Assembly (NCBI GenBank): GCA_025459285.1
Contig: JALOQY010000016.1
Location: 1-39,418 of the forward strand
Source: Planctomycetota bacterium
Lineage (GTDB): Bacteria; Planctomycetota; JAJSAM01
DNA: 39,418 nt
Direction of reading: 5' to 3'
Notes under the pieces: generated by a model
Databases searched by the model: none
What the model was told of the DNA's origin: nothing
The model's input: only the letters and a program-made list of their open reading frames with translations
Shown: in pieces, positions 1 to 10,075 of the stretch
Layout: every line of letters starts with the position of its first letter
Position numbering within the stretch: the first letter of the stretch is position 1
Position numbers and translations under genes: made by a program

Positions 1-1
1 C

Positions 2-637
2 GGCGAGGGCTACCGCGCCCCGAAGCCGATCGAGTTCGACGACCCCTGGGTGGGGAACCCCGACCTGACCTCCGAGCGCAGCGCGAGTTTCGATGTCGGC
101 GCGGAGCAGGAGTTCCTCGGGGGAGACCTGGTCCTCGGCGTGACGTGGTTCTCGCTCCGCACTCGCGACCTCATCGCCTGGGACCCGGAGTCGATGATCC
201 TCGAGAACTTCGCGCGGGCCCGGGTGAGGGGGGCGGAATTCGAGGTCGTCGGCCGCCCGGCCGATGGGCTGCTCCTCCGCGCGTGGTTCACGCGGCAGCA
301 CCCGAAGGACCTCTCCGGTGGCGGGCGCCTCCCCGGCCGGCCCCGATGGTACAGCGGCGGTGAGGCGCGCTGGACCTCCGGGGACCTCACGCTCTCCCTC
401 GGCGTGGAGGCGGCCGGCGACCATCCGGGCACGGGGAAGATCGACCCCGATGGCGACGTGCGCCGCCACCCCGGGAAGCGTCTCCTCGTGGCTCTCCGCG
501 CGAGCTATGCCGCCACGGAATGGCTCTCGCTCCACGCCCGCGTGGAGAACCTCCTCGACCGGGACTGGTACGCCACCGAGGTCTCCCCTCCCGGCAACGG
601 AATCGGCTTCGTGCTGGGGGTGGAGGGGACCTTCTAG
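2..637 (+). CDS. TonB-dependent receptor, C-terminal beta-barrel fragment (5' truncated by window)
   Basis: Frame is open from window position 2 (GEGYRAPKPIEFDDPWVGNPDLTSERSASFDVGAEQEF...); ends LSLHARVENLLDRDWYATEVSPPGNGIGFVLGVEGTF, typical TonB receptor C-terminus (NLxD.Y..., terminal Phe). Confidence 0.85.
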   Translation, partial: GEGYRAPKPIEFDDPWVGNPDLTSERSASFDVGAEQEFLGGDLVLGVTWFSLRTRDLIAWDPESMILENFARARVRGAEFEVVGRPADGLLLRAWFTRQHPKDLSGGGRLPGRPRWYSGGEARWTSGDLTLSLGVEAAGDHPGTGKIDPDGDVRRHPGKRLLVALRASYAATEWLSLHARVENLLDRDWYATEVSPPGNGIGFVLGVEGTF

Positions 638-726
638 CCCGCCGTCCGGAGCCGCACCGGCCGGTGGTAGAATGGCCGTGGATGCCGGCCGTCCGGTGGC
701 GCGCGGGCGGCGGCGGGGAGGGCTTC

Positions 727-3700
727 ATGACGCGACGGGGCGCGGTCGTCGCCGCGGTGATTCTGGCCGCGGTGCTGGTTCTCGCGATCCGGGGTTCCCG
801 GGGGCCCCGACCACCCGCGCCGGAACCGCCGCGCGTCACCTGCACGGTCTTCGGCCGGGTCCGGGCGCCGGAGACCCGGCTCCCGGTGGCGGGCCGGGTG
901 GTCGTGGCGGTCCAGGAGGGGCGGACGTTCCGGAGCGAACCCCTCGGGGAGGACGGCCTCTACGCCATCGAGGGGCTTTCGAGCGGGGCCCTGGTCCTCC
1001 TCGCGGTGGAGGGATGCGCCCCGGCGCGGCAGGCCTTCCCCGCCTGGCCGGGGGATCGGTGCGGCGCGGACCTCGACCTCTTCGCGGGCGGACCGCTCGA
1101 CGCGCGCGTCGTCGACGGCGCCGGTCGACCCGTCCCGGGGGCGCGGGTCTCCGTCACCCCGTACTTCGAACTGGACTGGCCTGCCGACCTGGAGGTCGTG
1201 CCGGCTCTGGCTCCAGTGGCCGAGGCGTTCACGGGACCCGACGGGATCGCGAGGTTCACCGATCCTCCGCGGGCCTTCGCGCACTGGCGCGTGGAGGCAC
1301 CCGGGTCCGGTCGGATCGACACCTTCGAGGGGGTCGGTGACACCGGGGACCCGGTGCAGTTCACCCTCTCCGCACCGGCGTCTCTCACCGGACGAGTCCT
1401 CGACGCGGAGGGGCGCCCGGTGCCGGACGCGAGGGTCGTGGCCACCGAAGCCGGAATGAACGACGACATGGCGGCGGTCGTCTCGCCGGGGACCTGGACC
1501 GACGCCGCGGGAGGCTTCCACCTGACCGGGCTGCCGGCGGACCTGTTGGACCTCGGGGTGGCCCTCCCCGGGGCCGCCCCCCGGTTCCTCGCCCGCGTCC
1601 GCCTGCCGGGAATCCAGCGCATCGACCTCGTGCTTCCGCCCGCGGCGCGGATCCACGGCCGCGTCACCGACCGTCTCACCGGAAGACCGATAGCCGGGGT
1701 GCGGGTCCACGGTTCGTCGACGAATCAGTCAGTCCTCTTTGCCACCGCGGTAGCGACCACCGACGGGGATGGCCGATACGGGATCGACTCGCTGCCGGAG
1801 GGCCGCCTCGCGGTCTCCTGGGTCGTCAAGCAGGGCTACGCCCCGTTCTACTCGGAGCAGTCGTTCGAGGAACGGCCGGGCGCCGAACTCGAGCGCGACA
1901 TCGCGCTCCTCCCCGCCCGCTGCTTCATCGAGGGCCGGGTGACCTCGCCGGAGGGACCCGTCGGAGGGGCCCTTGTCGAAAGCGGCGACGAGGATGCCGT
2001 GACCGACGGCCGGGGGCGCTACCGGCTCGGGCCGCTGGTCGAAGGGGAACACGGGGTCTCGGCCCGCCACCCGGACTTCCTGTCCGGTGATCCGAAGACC
2101 GTGCGGGTCTCCGAAGGAGCGGTCGCGGCGGCCGACTTCGAACTGCGACCCGGTCTCGGTGTGGAGGTCCTGCTCCGGGACCCGGCGGGGTGCCCGCTCT
2201 ACTGGGGCGTGAGCGTGATGGTGGATGCAGAAGATGTCGGGTTGACGGCCGAAGGCGGGACGGAGAGGCGGTTCGAGGTGCGCGGTCTGTCTCCGGGCAG
2301 CGTCATCGTTCGGGTCCGTGCGCCCTGGTGTCCGCGGGAAGTGGTCCGTCGGGTCGAGCCCGCGGATCCCCCGGCGCGACTGGAGGTCGTCCTGCCGGCG
2401 ATGCCTGCCCTGCGATCGGTCCGGGTCCGCGTGCGGGCGGTGGACGGGCCGGTGCCCCCCGGAGCGGGGGTGGAGACCGTCTGGTCCCGATCCGGCGTCT
2501 TCGCCTGGTCGACCAGGGGAAGATGGCCGGTGGATGCCGACGGGGTGGCGGAGATCTCGGGCCGGGAACCTCGCGTCCTTCTGCGGGCCGTGGCCCCGGG
2601 CCGCACCCCGGGCGCGCCGGTGGAGGTCTCCCTCGACGAGGAGGAGTCCGCGGAGCGCGTGCTGGTGCTCGGGCCCGGCCACCCGGTCGCGGGCGTCGTG
2701 CGCGCGGGGGAGGACGGGGCGGCGGTCGGCGGGGCGTGGGTCTGCCTCTGCGCCGGCGGGAGCGAGGCGGCCGGGGAGGCGGCGCGGGATGACCCGTTCA
2801 CGGTCCACGCGGTCGCCGCGGACGACGGTTCCTTCGCCCTCGATCCCGTGCCGCCGGGAGACTATGCGGTGGTCGCGCGGGCGCCGGGTTTCCTCCCGGG
2901 CCTCGCGACGTTTCGCGTGCCGGCGGATGGACCCGTCGAGGTGGACCTGGTCCGGGCGCGGGTCCTCGCGGGGATGCTCCGCCAGGCGGACGGATCGCCG
3001 GCCGCCGGCGTGCTCTTGCGCGCGACCGCGGCGGGGGGGGAGGGAGAGGCAGAAGCGGAGGCGTTCACCCGCGGGGACGGCCTCTTCCTCTTCCGCGACC
3101 TGGCCCCGGGCCGGTGGACGATCGAGCCCGAAGCCGGCGACGCGACCTCGGCGGTCGTGCCCGGTGCCCTGGGCTCCTACGAGGCGGGGGCATACTGCCT
3201 CGTCCTGAGGCTGCCCGCCGGAACGGAGATCCACGGACGGGTCCTCGACGAGGAGGGGCGGGGGATCGCGGGCGCCAGGTTCCAGGCGTCCGACGGCGCG
3301 GGCGGGCGGAAGTCGGGGGAGACGGGTCCGGAGGGGGAGTTCGTCGTGCGGGGGGTGCGGCCCGGGACCGTGGACCTGCGGATCTCCGCCGCCGGATACC
3401 TGGGCCGGCTGCTCACGGGCGTCGAGGCGGGCGCCACGGGCCTCGAGGTGCGGCTGTCCCGGGGCCTCGGCATCGCCGGTGTCGTGCTGTCGGAAACAGG
3501 TGCTTCTGTATCCGGATTACGGATCGTCGCGGAGCCCGTGGACCCCGCGGACCCGTCGTTGGATGTGGAGCGGGTCGCCGACCCGTCGGACGCCGGCGGC
3601 CGCTTCGAGGTCCGCGGACTCGCGGCGGGGAGCTTTCGGCTCGCCGTGGCGCGGCCGCGCATGACACTGGCCGGCGAAGTGCTCCTGGGAGGCAAGTCCG

Positions 3701-4218
3701 TCGAGGCGGGCCGGACCGACGTGCGGCTCGTGCTCTCGCCGGGCGCGGTTGTCGCGGGGTTCGTGACGGATGAGGAAGGCCGGGCGGTCCCCGGCGCCCT
3801 GGTCTATGGGAGCACCGGGGAGGGGGCGGACGGCGGCGGCGACGAGAGCCTGCCCGACGGCTCGTTCGAGATCGGGGGGCTGGCTCCGGGCCGTAGCTGC
3901 CTCCTTTCGGCGCGCGCGCCGGGCCGGGCTGCGGCCCGCCTCCGGGACGTGCCGGCCGGCACCCGCGACGCGCGAATCGTCCTCCTGCGGACGAAGCCGA
4001 TCTCCGGCACGCTGCTCGACGCCGCTGGCCGGCCGGCCGCCGGGGTGCGGCTCACCTTCGTCCCCCGGGGGGACTTCGAGGAACTCCATGCGGAGACGGA
4101 CGCCGACGGCCGCTTCCGACTGGACGCGGCGCCCGCCACCTACGATGTGGTGCGGTGGCCTCGGCTGCTCGGCGTGGCGGAGGGAGGCGCGCGGGACGTG
4201 ATCCTTCGGATGAGGTAG
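727..4218 (+). CDS. Large secreted or membrane-anchored protein with about a dozen carboxypeptidase regulatory-like (CarboxypepD_reg) repeats
   Basis: Frame of ORF 520..4218; likely ATG at 727 gives an N-terminal hydrophobic segment (MTRRGAVVAAVILAAVLVLAI). Repeated motif G.V.D..GRPVPGARV...D..G.F.L..L..G. Confidence 0.85.
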   Translation: MTRRGAVVAAVILAAVLVLAIRGSRGPRPPAPEPPRVTCTVFGRVRAPETRLPVAGRVVVAVQEGRTFRSEPLGEDGLYAIEGLSSGALVLLAVEGCAPARQAFPAWPGDRCGADLDLFAGGPLDARVVDGAGRPVPGARVSVTPYFELDWPADLEVVPALAPVAEAFTGPDGIARFTDPPRAFAHWRVEAPGSGRIDTFEGVGDTGDPVQFTLSAPASLTGRVLDAEGRPVPDARVVATEAGMNDDMAAVVSPGTWTDAAGGFHLTGLPADLLDLGVALPGAAPRFLARVRLPGIQRIDLVLPPAARIHGRVTDRLTGRPIAGVRVHGSSTNQSVLFATAVATTDGDGRYGIDSLPEGRLAVSWVVKQGYAPFYSEQSFEERPGAELERDIALLPARCFIEGRVTSPEGPVGGALVESGDEDAVTDGRGRYRLGPLVEGEHGVSARHPDFLSGDPKTVRVSEGAVAAADFELRPGLGVEVLLRDPAGCPLYWGVSVMVDAEDVGLTAEGGTERRFEVRGLSPGSVIVRVRAPWCPREVVRRVEPADPPARLEVVLPAMPALRSVRVRVRAVDGPVPPGAGVETVWSRSGVFAWSTRGRWPVDADGVAEISGREPRVLLRAVAPGRTPGAPVEVSLDEEESAERVLVLGPGHPVAGVVRAGEDGAAVGGAWVCLCAGGSEAAGEAARDDPFTVHAVAADDGSFALDPVPPGDYAVVARAPGFLPGLATFRVPADGPVEVDLVRARVLAGMLRQADGSPAAGVLLRATAAGGEGEAEAEAFTRGDGLFLFRDLAPGRWTIEPEAGDATSAVVPGALGSYEAGAYCLVLRLPAGTEIHGRVLDEEGRGIAGARFQASDGAGGRKSGETGPEGEFVVRGVRPGTVDLRISAAGYLGRLLTGVEAGATGLEVRLSRGLGIAGVVLSETGASVSGLRIVAEPVDPADPSLDVERVADPSDAGGRFEVRGLAAGSFRLAVARPRMTLAGEVLLGGKSVEAGRTDVRLVLSPGAVVAGFVTDEEGRAVPGALVYGSTGEGADGGGDESLPDGSFEIGGLAPGRSCLLSARAPGRAAARLRDVPAGTRDARIVLLRTKPISGTLLDAAGRPAAGVRLTFVPRGDFEELHAETDADGRFRLDAAPATYDVVRWPRLLGVAEGGARDVILRMR

Positions 4219-4235
4219 AGACCCGCCGGGACGGC

Positions 4236-4292
4236 GGCAGCCCGTCGCCGAGAGGCTTCCACCAGTGCGGTGGCTCACGGCGACGGGCGGCC
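4236..4292. repeat. Intergenic inverted repeat (copy 1 of dispersed hairpin family)
   Basis: GGCAGCCCGTCGCCG ... CGGCGACGGGCGGCC; same arms as the element at 38225-38271. Confidence 0.75.
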
Positions 4293-4432
4293 TGCGGCGG
4301 AACGCGGTTCGGTGGGCGGGCGATCGAGTGCGGATCAATTTGGCGCGCGGGCGGTTCGGAAGTACGATGTTCGGCAACGCCCGCAACCGACGTGGAATTT
4401 CGAGTGTCGTCACCCAGCCGAGGACCCACCGC

Positions 4433-5692
4433 ATGTCCGATGTCCGCCCGTTCCGGGCCTTCCGCCCGAAGAAGGAACTCGCCGCCGAGGTGGCGGCGCC
4501 ACCGTACGACGTGCTGAACAGCGAAGAGGCGCGGGAGATGGCGAAGGGCCATCCCCTCTCCTTCCTCCACGTGGGGAAGCCCGAGATCGACCTCCCGCCG
4601 AAGACCGATCTCCATGCCCCCGAGGTCTACGCCAAGGGCGCGGAGAACCTGCGCCGGCTCGTTGGCGAGGGGGTCCTCGCGCAGGACCCGACGCCCTGCT
4701 ACTACGCCTATCAGCAGACGATGGGGAAACACGTGCAGGTCGGCCTCGTGGCCGCCGCCAGCGTCGCCGAGTACGACTCGGGACTCATCAAGAAGCACGA
4801 GTTGACCCGGCGTGACAAGGAAGACGACCGGACCCGGCACGTGGAGGTCCTGAACTCCCAGACCGGCCCGGTCTTCCTCACGTACCGGAAGAACCCCGCC
4901 ATCGACGCGATCATCGAGTCGGTGCGGCGCGAGCCGGCGTGGGTGGACTTCACCGCCCCCGACGGCATCGGCCACAAGGCGTGGGTGATCTCCGACCCTG
5001 GTCGGGTGGAGGGGCTCCGGCGCGAGTTCGGGAAGCTCAGCTGCCTCTACGTGGCCGACGGCCACCACCGCAGCGCCGCAGCCTCCCGCGTGGCCGCGAA
5101 CCGGAAGGCCGCGAACCCGAGGCACACCGGCCAGGAGGAGTACAACTACTTCCTCACCGTGATCTTCCCCGACGACCAGATGCAGATCCTCGACTACAAT
5201 CGCGTGGTCATGGACCTCCGGGGAATGACCGGGGAGCAGTTCCTTTCGAAGGTGGGCGAGAAGTTCACGGTGGCCCCGACGGACAGCCCGAAGCCCGGCG
5301 CGGCCCGCACGTTCGGCATGTACCTCGGCGGCAAGTGGTATCGGCTGGTCGCGAAGCCCGGAACCTTCCCCGAGAAGGACCCGGTGGGCTGCCTCGACAT
5401 CTCGATCCTGCAGAACAACCTGCTCGCGCCGGTCCTCGGCATCGAGGACCCGCGGACGGACAAGAGAGTAGACTTCGTGGGGGGCATCCGCGGGCTCACG
5501 GAGCTGGAGAAGCGTGTCTCCGGCGGCGCCGCGGTCGCCTTCGCACTTTTCCCGACGAGCATCCGGCAGTTGATGGCCATCGCGGACGCGGGGCAGATCA
5601 TGCCCCCGAAGTCCACGTGGTTCGAGCCCAAGCTCCGCGACGGGCTCTTCATCCACGCGCTGGACGACCGTCCCTTGGGAGGTCAGGCATGA
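4433..5692 (+). CDS. DUF1015 family protein
   Basis: MSDVRPFRAFRPKKELAAEVAAPPYDVLNSEEAREMAKGHPLSFLHVGKPEIDL and YVADGHHRSAAA are DUF1015 hallmarks; ATGA overlap with the next gene. Confidence 0.92.
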   Translation: MSDVRPFRAFRPKKELAAEVAAPPYDVLNSEEAREMAKGHPLSFLHVGKPEIDLPPKTDLHAPEVYAKGAENLRRLVGEGVLAQDPTPCYYAYQQTMGKHVQVGLVAAASVAEYDSGLIKKHELTRRDKEDDRTRHVEVLNSQTGPVFLTYRKNPAIDAIIESVRREPAWVDFTAPDGIGHKAWVISDPGRVEGLRREFGKLSCLYVADGHHRSAAASRVAANRKAANPRHTGQEEYNYFLTVIFPDDQMQILDYNRVVMDLRGMTGEQFLSKVGEKFTVAPTDSPKPGAARTFGMYLGGKWYRLVAKPGTFPEKDPVGCLDISILQNNLLAPVLGIEDPRTDKRVDFVGGIRGLTELEKRVSGGAAVAFALFPTSIRQLMAIADAGQIMPPKSTWFEPKLRDGLFIHALDDRPLGGQA

Positions 5693-6576
5693 AGATTCTC
5701 ATCCAGGACAAGTTCGACAAGTCGCTGCCCGGCCGGCTCGCGCGCTTCGGCGAGGTCTTCGAAGACCCCAAGCGCGTGGCGGAGGCCGAGGTGGTGCTCG
5801 TGCGCTCGGCGACAAAGTGCACGAAGGAGTACATCGACGGGGCGCCGAAGCTGAAGCTGATCATCCGCGGCGGCGTCGGCATCGACAACATCGACTCCGC
5901 GCACGCGAAGTCGAAGGGCATCCTGGTGATGAACACGCCGGAGGCGTCGAGCGTGGCCGTGGCCGAGCTGGCGATGGCTTTCCTCGTCGCGATCCCCGCG
6001 AAGCTCATCCCGGGCCACGTCGCCATGACGCAGAGCAAGTTCCTGAAGAAGGAGCTGAAGCGGACCGAGCTTTTCCAGAAGACGCTCGGCGTCCTCGGCA
6101 TGGGCCGCATCGGCACCGAGATCGCGAAGCGCGCGAAGGCCTTCGGCATGGAGGTCATCGGGTGCGACCCGCTCGTCCCGAAGAGCGAGCATGCGAAGAT
6201 GGTGAGCCTCGACGAACTGCTCGCGAAGTCGGACTTGATCTCCATGAACCTGCCGCTGAACGACTCCACGCGGGGCATGGTCAACGCCGCCGCGCTCGGC
6301 AAGGTGAAGAAGGGCGTGATCATCGTCAACACCGGCCGCGGGAAGACGGTGGACGAGGCGGCCCTGGCCGCCGCGCTGGCCGACGGCGTCGTCGGCGCCT
6401 ACGGGACCGACGTGTGGATGAGCGACCCGCCGGACTTCGAGAACTGCCCGCTCCTCAAGGCCCCCAACGTCTACATGACCCCGCACATCGGAGCGTCCTC
6501 GAACGAGAACCTGCTCCGGATCGGGGACTGCGTCGTCTCGATCCTCGACAAGCTCGCGAAGGAGGGAAAGCTGTGA
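5689..6576 (+). CDS. serA: D-3-phosphoglycerate dehydrogenase-like D-2-hydroxyacid dehydrogenase (short form, no ACT domain)
   Basis: GVLGMGRIGTEIAKRAKAFGMEVIGCDPL Rossmann motif, NTGRGKTVDEAAL, TPHIGASSNEN; followed directly by serC. Confidence 0.88.
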   Translation: MKILIQDKFDKSLPGRLARFGEVFEDPKRVAEAEVVLVRSATKCTKEYIDGAPKLKLIIRGGVGIDNIDSAHAKSKGILVMNTPEASSVAVAELAMAFLVAIPAKLIPGHVAMTQSKFLKKELKRTELFQKTLGVLGMGRIGTEIAKRAKAFGMEVIGCDPLVPKSEHAKMVSLDELLAKSDLISMNLPLNDSTRGMVNAAALGKVKKGVIIVNTGRGKTVDEAALAAALADGVVGAYGTDVWMSDPPDFENCPLLKAPNVYMTPHIGASSNENLLRIGDCVVSILDKLAKEGKL

Positions 6577-7667
6577 CGAACCGCGCCCACAATTTCAACC
6601 CCGGTCCCGCCGCCCTGCCGCTGGAGGTCCTGAAGGAGGTCCAGGAGGAACTCCTCGACTTCAAGGGCTCCGGCATGAGCATCCTCGAGCACTCCCACCG
6701 CGGGAAGGACTACGAGGCGGTCCACAACCAGGCCCAGGCGCTCTTCGCCGAACTGCTCGGGCTGACCCCGGACTACAAGGTCGTCTTCCTCGGCGGCGGC
6801 GCCTCCACGCAGTTCTACATGGTGCCCCAGAACCTCATCACCGGCGGGAAGAAGGCCGACTACGTGAACACCGGCTCCTGGGCCGAGAAGGCCATCAAGG
6901 AGGCGAAGAAGTTCGGCGACGTGGCCCTCGCCCACGACGTGAAGGCGAGCGGCGGCTACACCTACATCCCGACCCAGGACCAGCTGAAACTGCGCCCGGA
7001 CGCCGTCTACCTCCACATCACGACGAACAACACGATCGAGGGGACGCAGTACCACGCCTTCCCACAGGCTCCGGCGGGCGTGCCCCTCGTGGCCGACATG
7101 TCCTCCGACTTCCTGTGGCGGAAGTTCGACCCCAGGCCCTTCGGACTGATTTACGCCGGGGCGCAGAAGAACCTCGGTCCCGCCGGCGTGACGGCGCTCA
7201 TCATCCGGCAGGACCTCGCGGCGAAGTTCGTCGAGGGCCTCCCGACCATGTGCAACCTGAAGAAGCACATGGACGAGAACTCGCTCTACAACACGCCCCC
7301 GGTCTTCGCCATTTACGTCACCGCGAAGGTCCTCGAGTGGATCAAGCGCCATGGCGGTCTGGAGGCGATGGAGAAGCGCAACCTCGAGAAGGCGAAGCTC
7401 CTCTACGACACCATCGACGCGCACCCGGCCTACTTCAAGTGCCCGGTCCGCAAGGACAGCCGCTCGATGATGAACGTCGTCTGGCGGCTTCCGAACGAGC
7501 AGCTCGAGGAGAAGTTCGTGAAGGAGAGCAAGGCCGCCGGGCTGGTGGGCCTCAAGGGCCACCGGTCGGTCGGCGGGCTCCGCGCCTCGATCTACAACGC
7601 CGTGCCGCACGCCTCGGTGAAGGCGCTCGTCGACTTCATGACCGACTTCATGAAGAAGAACGGCTGA
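6573..7667 (+). CDS. serC: Phosphoserine aminotransferase
   Basis: GTG start overlapping serA; NFNPGPAALPLEVL, GMSILEHSHRGKDY, FLGGGASTQFYMVPQNL, GAQKNLGPAGVT. Confidence 0.95.
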   Translation: MTNRAHNFNPGPAALPLEVLKEVQEELLDFKGSGMSILEHSHRGKDYEAVHNQAQALFAELLGLTPDYKVVFLGGGASTQFYMVPQNLITGGKKADYVNTGSWAEKAIKEAKKFGDVALAHDVKASGGYTYIPTQDQLKLRPDAVYLHITTNNTIEGTQYHAFPQAPAGVPLVADMSSDFLWRKFDPRPFGLIYAGAQKNLGPAGVTALIIRQDLAAKFVEGLPTMCNLKKHMDENSLYNTPPVFAIYVTAKVLEWIKRHGGLEAMEKRNLEKAKLLYDTIDAHPAYFKCPVRKDSRSMMNVVWRLPNEQLEEKFVKESKAAGLVGLKGHRSVGGLRASIYNAVPHASVKALVDFMTDFMKKNG

Positions 7668-7687
7668 TCGAATTCCCGAACATCCCG

Positions 7688-7722
7688 AAGGGGGGCGCCT
7701 CCGGCGTCCCCCTTTCCTTTTT
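7688..7722 (+). terminator. Rho-independent terminator after serC
   Basis: AAGGGGGGCGCC-TCC-GGCGTCCCCCTT stem-loop followed by TCCTTTTT. Confidence 0.85.
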
Positions 7723-7786
7723 GTGCGGAGCAAAGAGGACGGTCATTGGGTATCTTCAGGGACTCATCGACACCCTGGAGGAACCG

Positions 7787-9994
7787 ATGCGACATGCCCT
7801 CGTACTGACCCTGATCGCCCTGGTGGCGCTCGCGCCCGCGGCGGCCCAGGACACGAAGACTCCGCGTCTCGAGGAACTCGTTCCGGAAAACACGTTCCTC
7901 CTGGCCTCCATTCCCGACCTGCCGGCGGTGACGGCGGGCTGCAAGCAGACGGCGCTCGCGGCCCTCGTCCACGATGAGGAGGTGCAGCGATTCCTCGCCC
8001 CGCTCGGGAAGTTCATCGAGCAGGGACTCGCCGAGGTGGAGCGGGAGCTGGGCCATCCCCTCTCCTCGATCTACGCCATGCTGAAGGGCCAGATCGCCGT
8101 GGCGGTGGTGCACTTCGACCCGATGCAGGGCGGGATGGTGCCGGACGTCGCGTTCTACGCGGATCTCGGATCCTCGGTCTCCGACTTCCGGAAGCTCCAC
8201 GAGGAACTGCTGGCGAAGGGCGGCGAGGAGATGGGTGTCCGGGAGTCGGAGCACCGCGGCGTGAAGATCTGGACGATGGCGGTGCCGCCGGGGATCGACA
8301 TCTCCATGGCGTGCCTCGGCAACGCGCTCGTGGTCACGACGAGGCCGGAGCGGATGGCCGCGATGATCGACGCGGCGCAGGCCGGCCTGCCGGCGAGCCT
8401 CGCGGCGAACCAGACATTCCGCCGGGTGGGCGAGCTGACCGGCGGGGCCGGGAAGATGCTCGACGTCTTCGTGAACGTCGAGTCGATCCTCGGTTACTTC
8501 GCGGAGCAGATGGAGCCGGAGGTGATGCGCGGCCTCGAGAAGAGCGGGATCACCTCGATCAAGGGCGCGGGGTGGGGCTCGTCGTTCTCCGCCGAGGGCG
8601 TGCGCGACTCGCTGACCGTCTACGCCCCGGGCGAGAAGCGGGGTTTCCTCGCCCTGCCTTACGCGAGCAAGGGCGACGGGACCGGGCTCCTCGCGAGGAT
8701 GCCGAGGGAGGCCTTCTATGCCGCCTCCGGCTCGATGAACTTCGCCGCCTTCTACGGGATCCTCCTCGAGACCCTCGGGGCGATCGAACCGTCGGCCCTT
8801 GACGAGGCGACGGGGTACATCCAGCACTTCGAGGAGGTGATGGGCCTCCGGCTGCTGGAGGATCTGCTCGTCCCCATGGGCGAGGAGTTCGGGTTCTACT
8901 CGGCCATGCCGGACGGCGGCGGGCTCATCCCGGACCTCGTCCTCCTGATGCGCCCGAAGGACCCGGCGAAGCTCCTCGCGACCCTCGACCAGCTCGTGGC
9001 GAAGATCGGCGCCATGGCGGAGGACTCCGGCGACGCGAAGGTGGAGCACCGGCGGATGGATTTCTCGGGCCGGGAGATCCACTACGTCCACGTCACGCAG
9101 CGCTGGGGGGACCCGTTCCCGGTCACCCCGTGCTACGTCCTCCACGGCGACCTGGTCGCCTTCGGGCTCTACCCGCAGGTCCTGAAGGACTTCGTGGCGC
9201 GGCCGATCGACGCCCCGGCGGTGCTCACGCGGCCCGACTTCCAGCGCGTGGTGAAGGGCCTCCCGGAGGGCCTCGCCTCGCTCGAGTACATGGACCTGGC
9301 GGCGGGGGTCCGGCTGCTCTACGGAACGCTCGTGCCCATCGCCCAGATGTTCGGGAAGTCCGAGGAGATCCCGCTGGACATGGCGCTCCTCCCGCGCACG
9401 GCGATCGTGGCCAAGCACTTCTTCGGCATGGCCACCGGGATGAAGCTCGACGCGGACGGCTTCACGATGCACTGCTACTCGCCCACCGGCCTCATGCCCT
9501 TCATGGCGGCCATGATGGGAGTCGGGTACTTCACGGCGAGCCGGGCGCAGGCGGTCCGACCTCCGGACGTCTGGGTCCAGCCCGAACCCTACCGGCCGGA
9601 CGAGGAGCCGATGGAGGCCGACGGCGTCGAAGCCCAGCGTCTGCACGACCTGTACGTGGCACTCCTCGAGTACTTCAGCAAGCGCGAGGACTACCCCGCG
9701 GAGATCGGCCAGCTCGTGGAGGCCGAGTGCCTCGACTCGGCGGAGGCGCTCGTCCTGCCGGGCGATCCGGAGCCGGCCTCGACCGCATCGGGCCACAAGA
9801 CCTCCTTCGGCTATGCCGGCGGGGGAGTCGGTCACGTCCTCGACCGGCAGGACGAGGCGGTCTGGATCTACGAGCGGGATGGTCTTCGTGAGGAGGCCCG
9901 GTGGGTGCTCTTCGCGAGCGGCCGCGTCCGGCTCGTGCCGGAGGAGGAGTTCCGGAAGCTCCTCTCCGAGACGCTGAAGTTGATCGGGAAGTGA
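7787..9994 (+). CDS. Secreted hypothetical protein (DUF3352-like)
   Basis: Signal peptide MRHALVLTLIALVALAPAAAQ; VPENTFLLASIPDLPAV near the N-terminus resembles DUF3352-type proteins; long ORF with consistent codon usage. Confidence 0.75.
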   Translation: MRHALVLTLIALVALAPAAAQDTKTPRLEELVPENTFLLASIPDLPAVTAGCKQTALAALVHDEEVQRFLAPLGKFIEQGLAEVERELGHPLSSIYAMLKGQIAVAVVHFDPMQGGMVPDVAFYADLGSSVSDFRKLHEELLAKGGEEMGVRESEHRGVKIWTMAVPPGIDISMACLGNALVVTTRPERMAAMIDAAQAGLPASLAANQTFRRVGELTGGAGKMLDVFVNVESILGYFAEQMEPEVMRGLEKSGITSIKGAGWGSSFSAEGVRDSLTVYAPGEKRGFLALPYASKGDGTGLLARMPREAFYAASGSMNFAAFYGILLETLGAIEPSALDEATGYIQHFEEVMGLRLLEDLLVPMGEEFGFYSAMPDGGGLIPDLVLLMRPKDPAKLLATLDQLVAKIGAMAEDSGDAKVEHRRMDFSGREIHYVHVTQRWGDPFPVTPCYVLHGDLVAFGLYPQVLKDFVARPIDAPAVLTRPDFQRVVKGLPEGLASLEYMDLAAGVRLLYGTLVPIAQMFGKSEEIPLDMALLPRTAIVAKHFFGMATGMKLDADGFTMHCYSPTGLMPFMAAMMGVGYFTASRAQAVRPPDVWVQPEPYRPDEEPMEADGVEAQRLHDLYVALLEYFSKREDYPAEIGQLVEAECLDSAEALVLPGDPEPASTASGHKTSFGYAGGGVGHVLDRQDEAVWIYERDGLREEARWVLFASGRVRLVPEEEFRKLLSETLKLIGK

Positions 9995-10011
9995 GCTTTC
10001 GTTCAACCGTT

Positions 10012-10050
10012 CCGGGGCCGCGCGTAGACTGGCGCGGCCCCGGTCGTTTT
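10012..10050 (+). terminator. Intergenic GC-rich hairpin, probable terminator
   Basis: CCGGGGCCGCGC-GTAGACTG-GCGCGGCCCCGG followed by TCGTTTT. Confidence 0.6.
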
Positions 10051-10075
10051 CACGACCGACCTCACGGAGAGGCGC

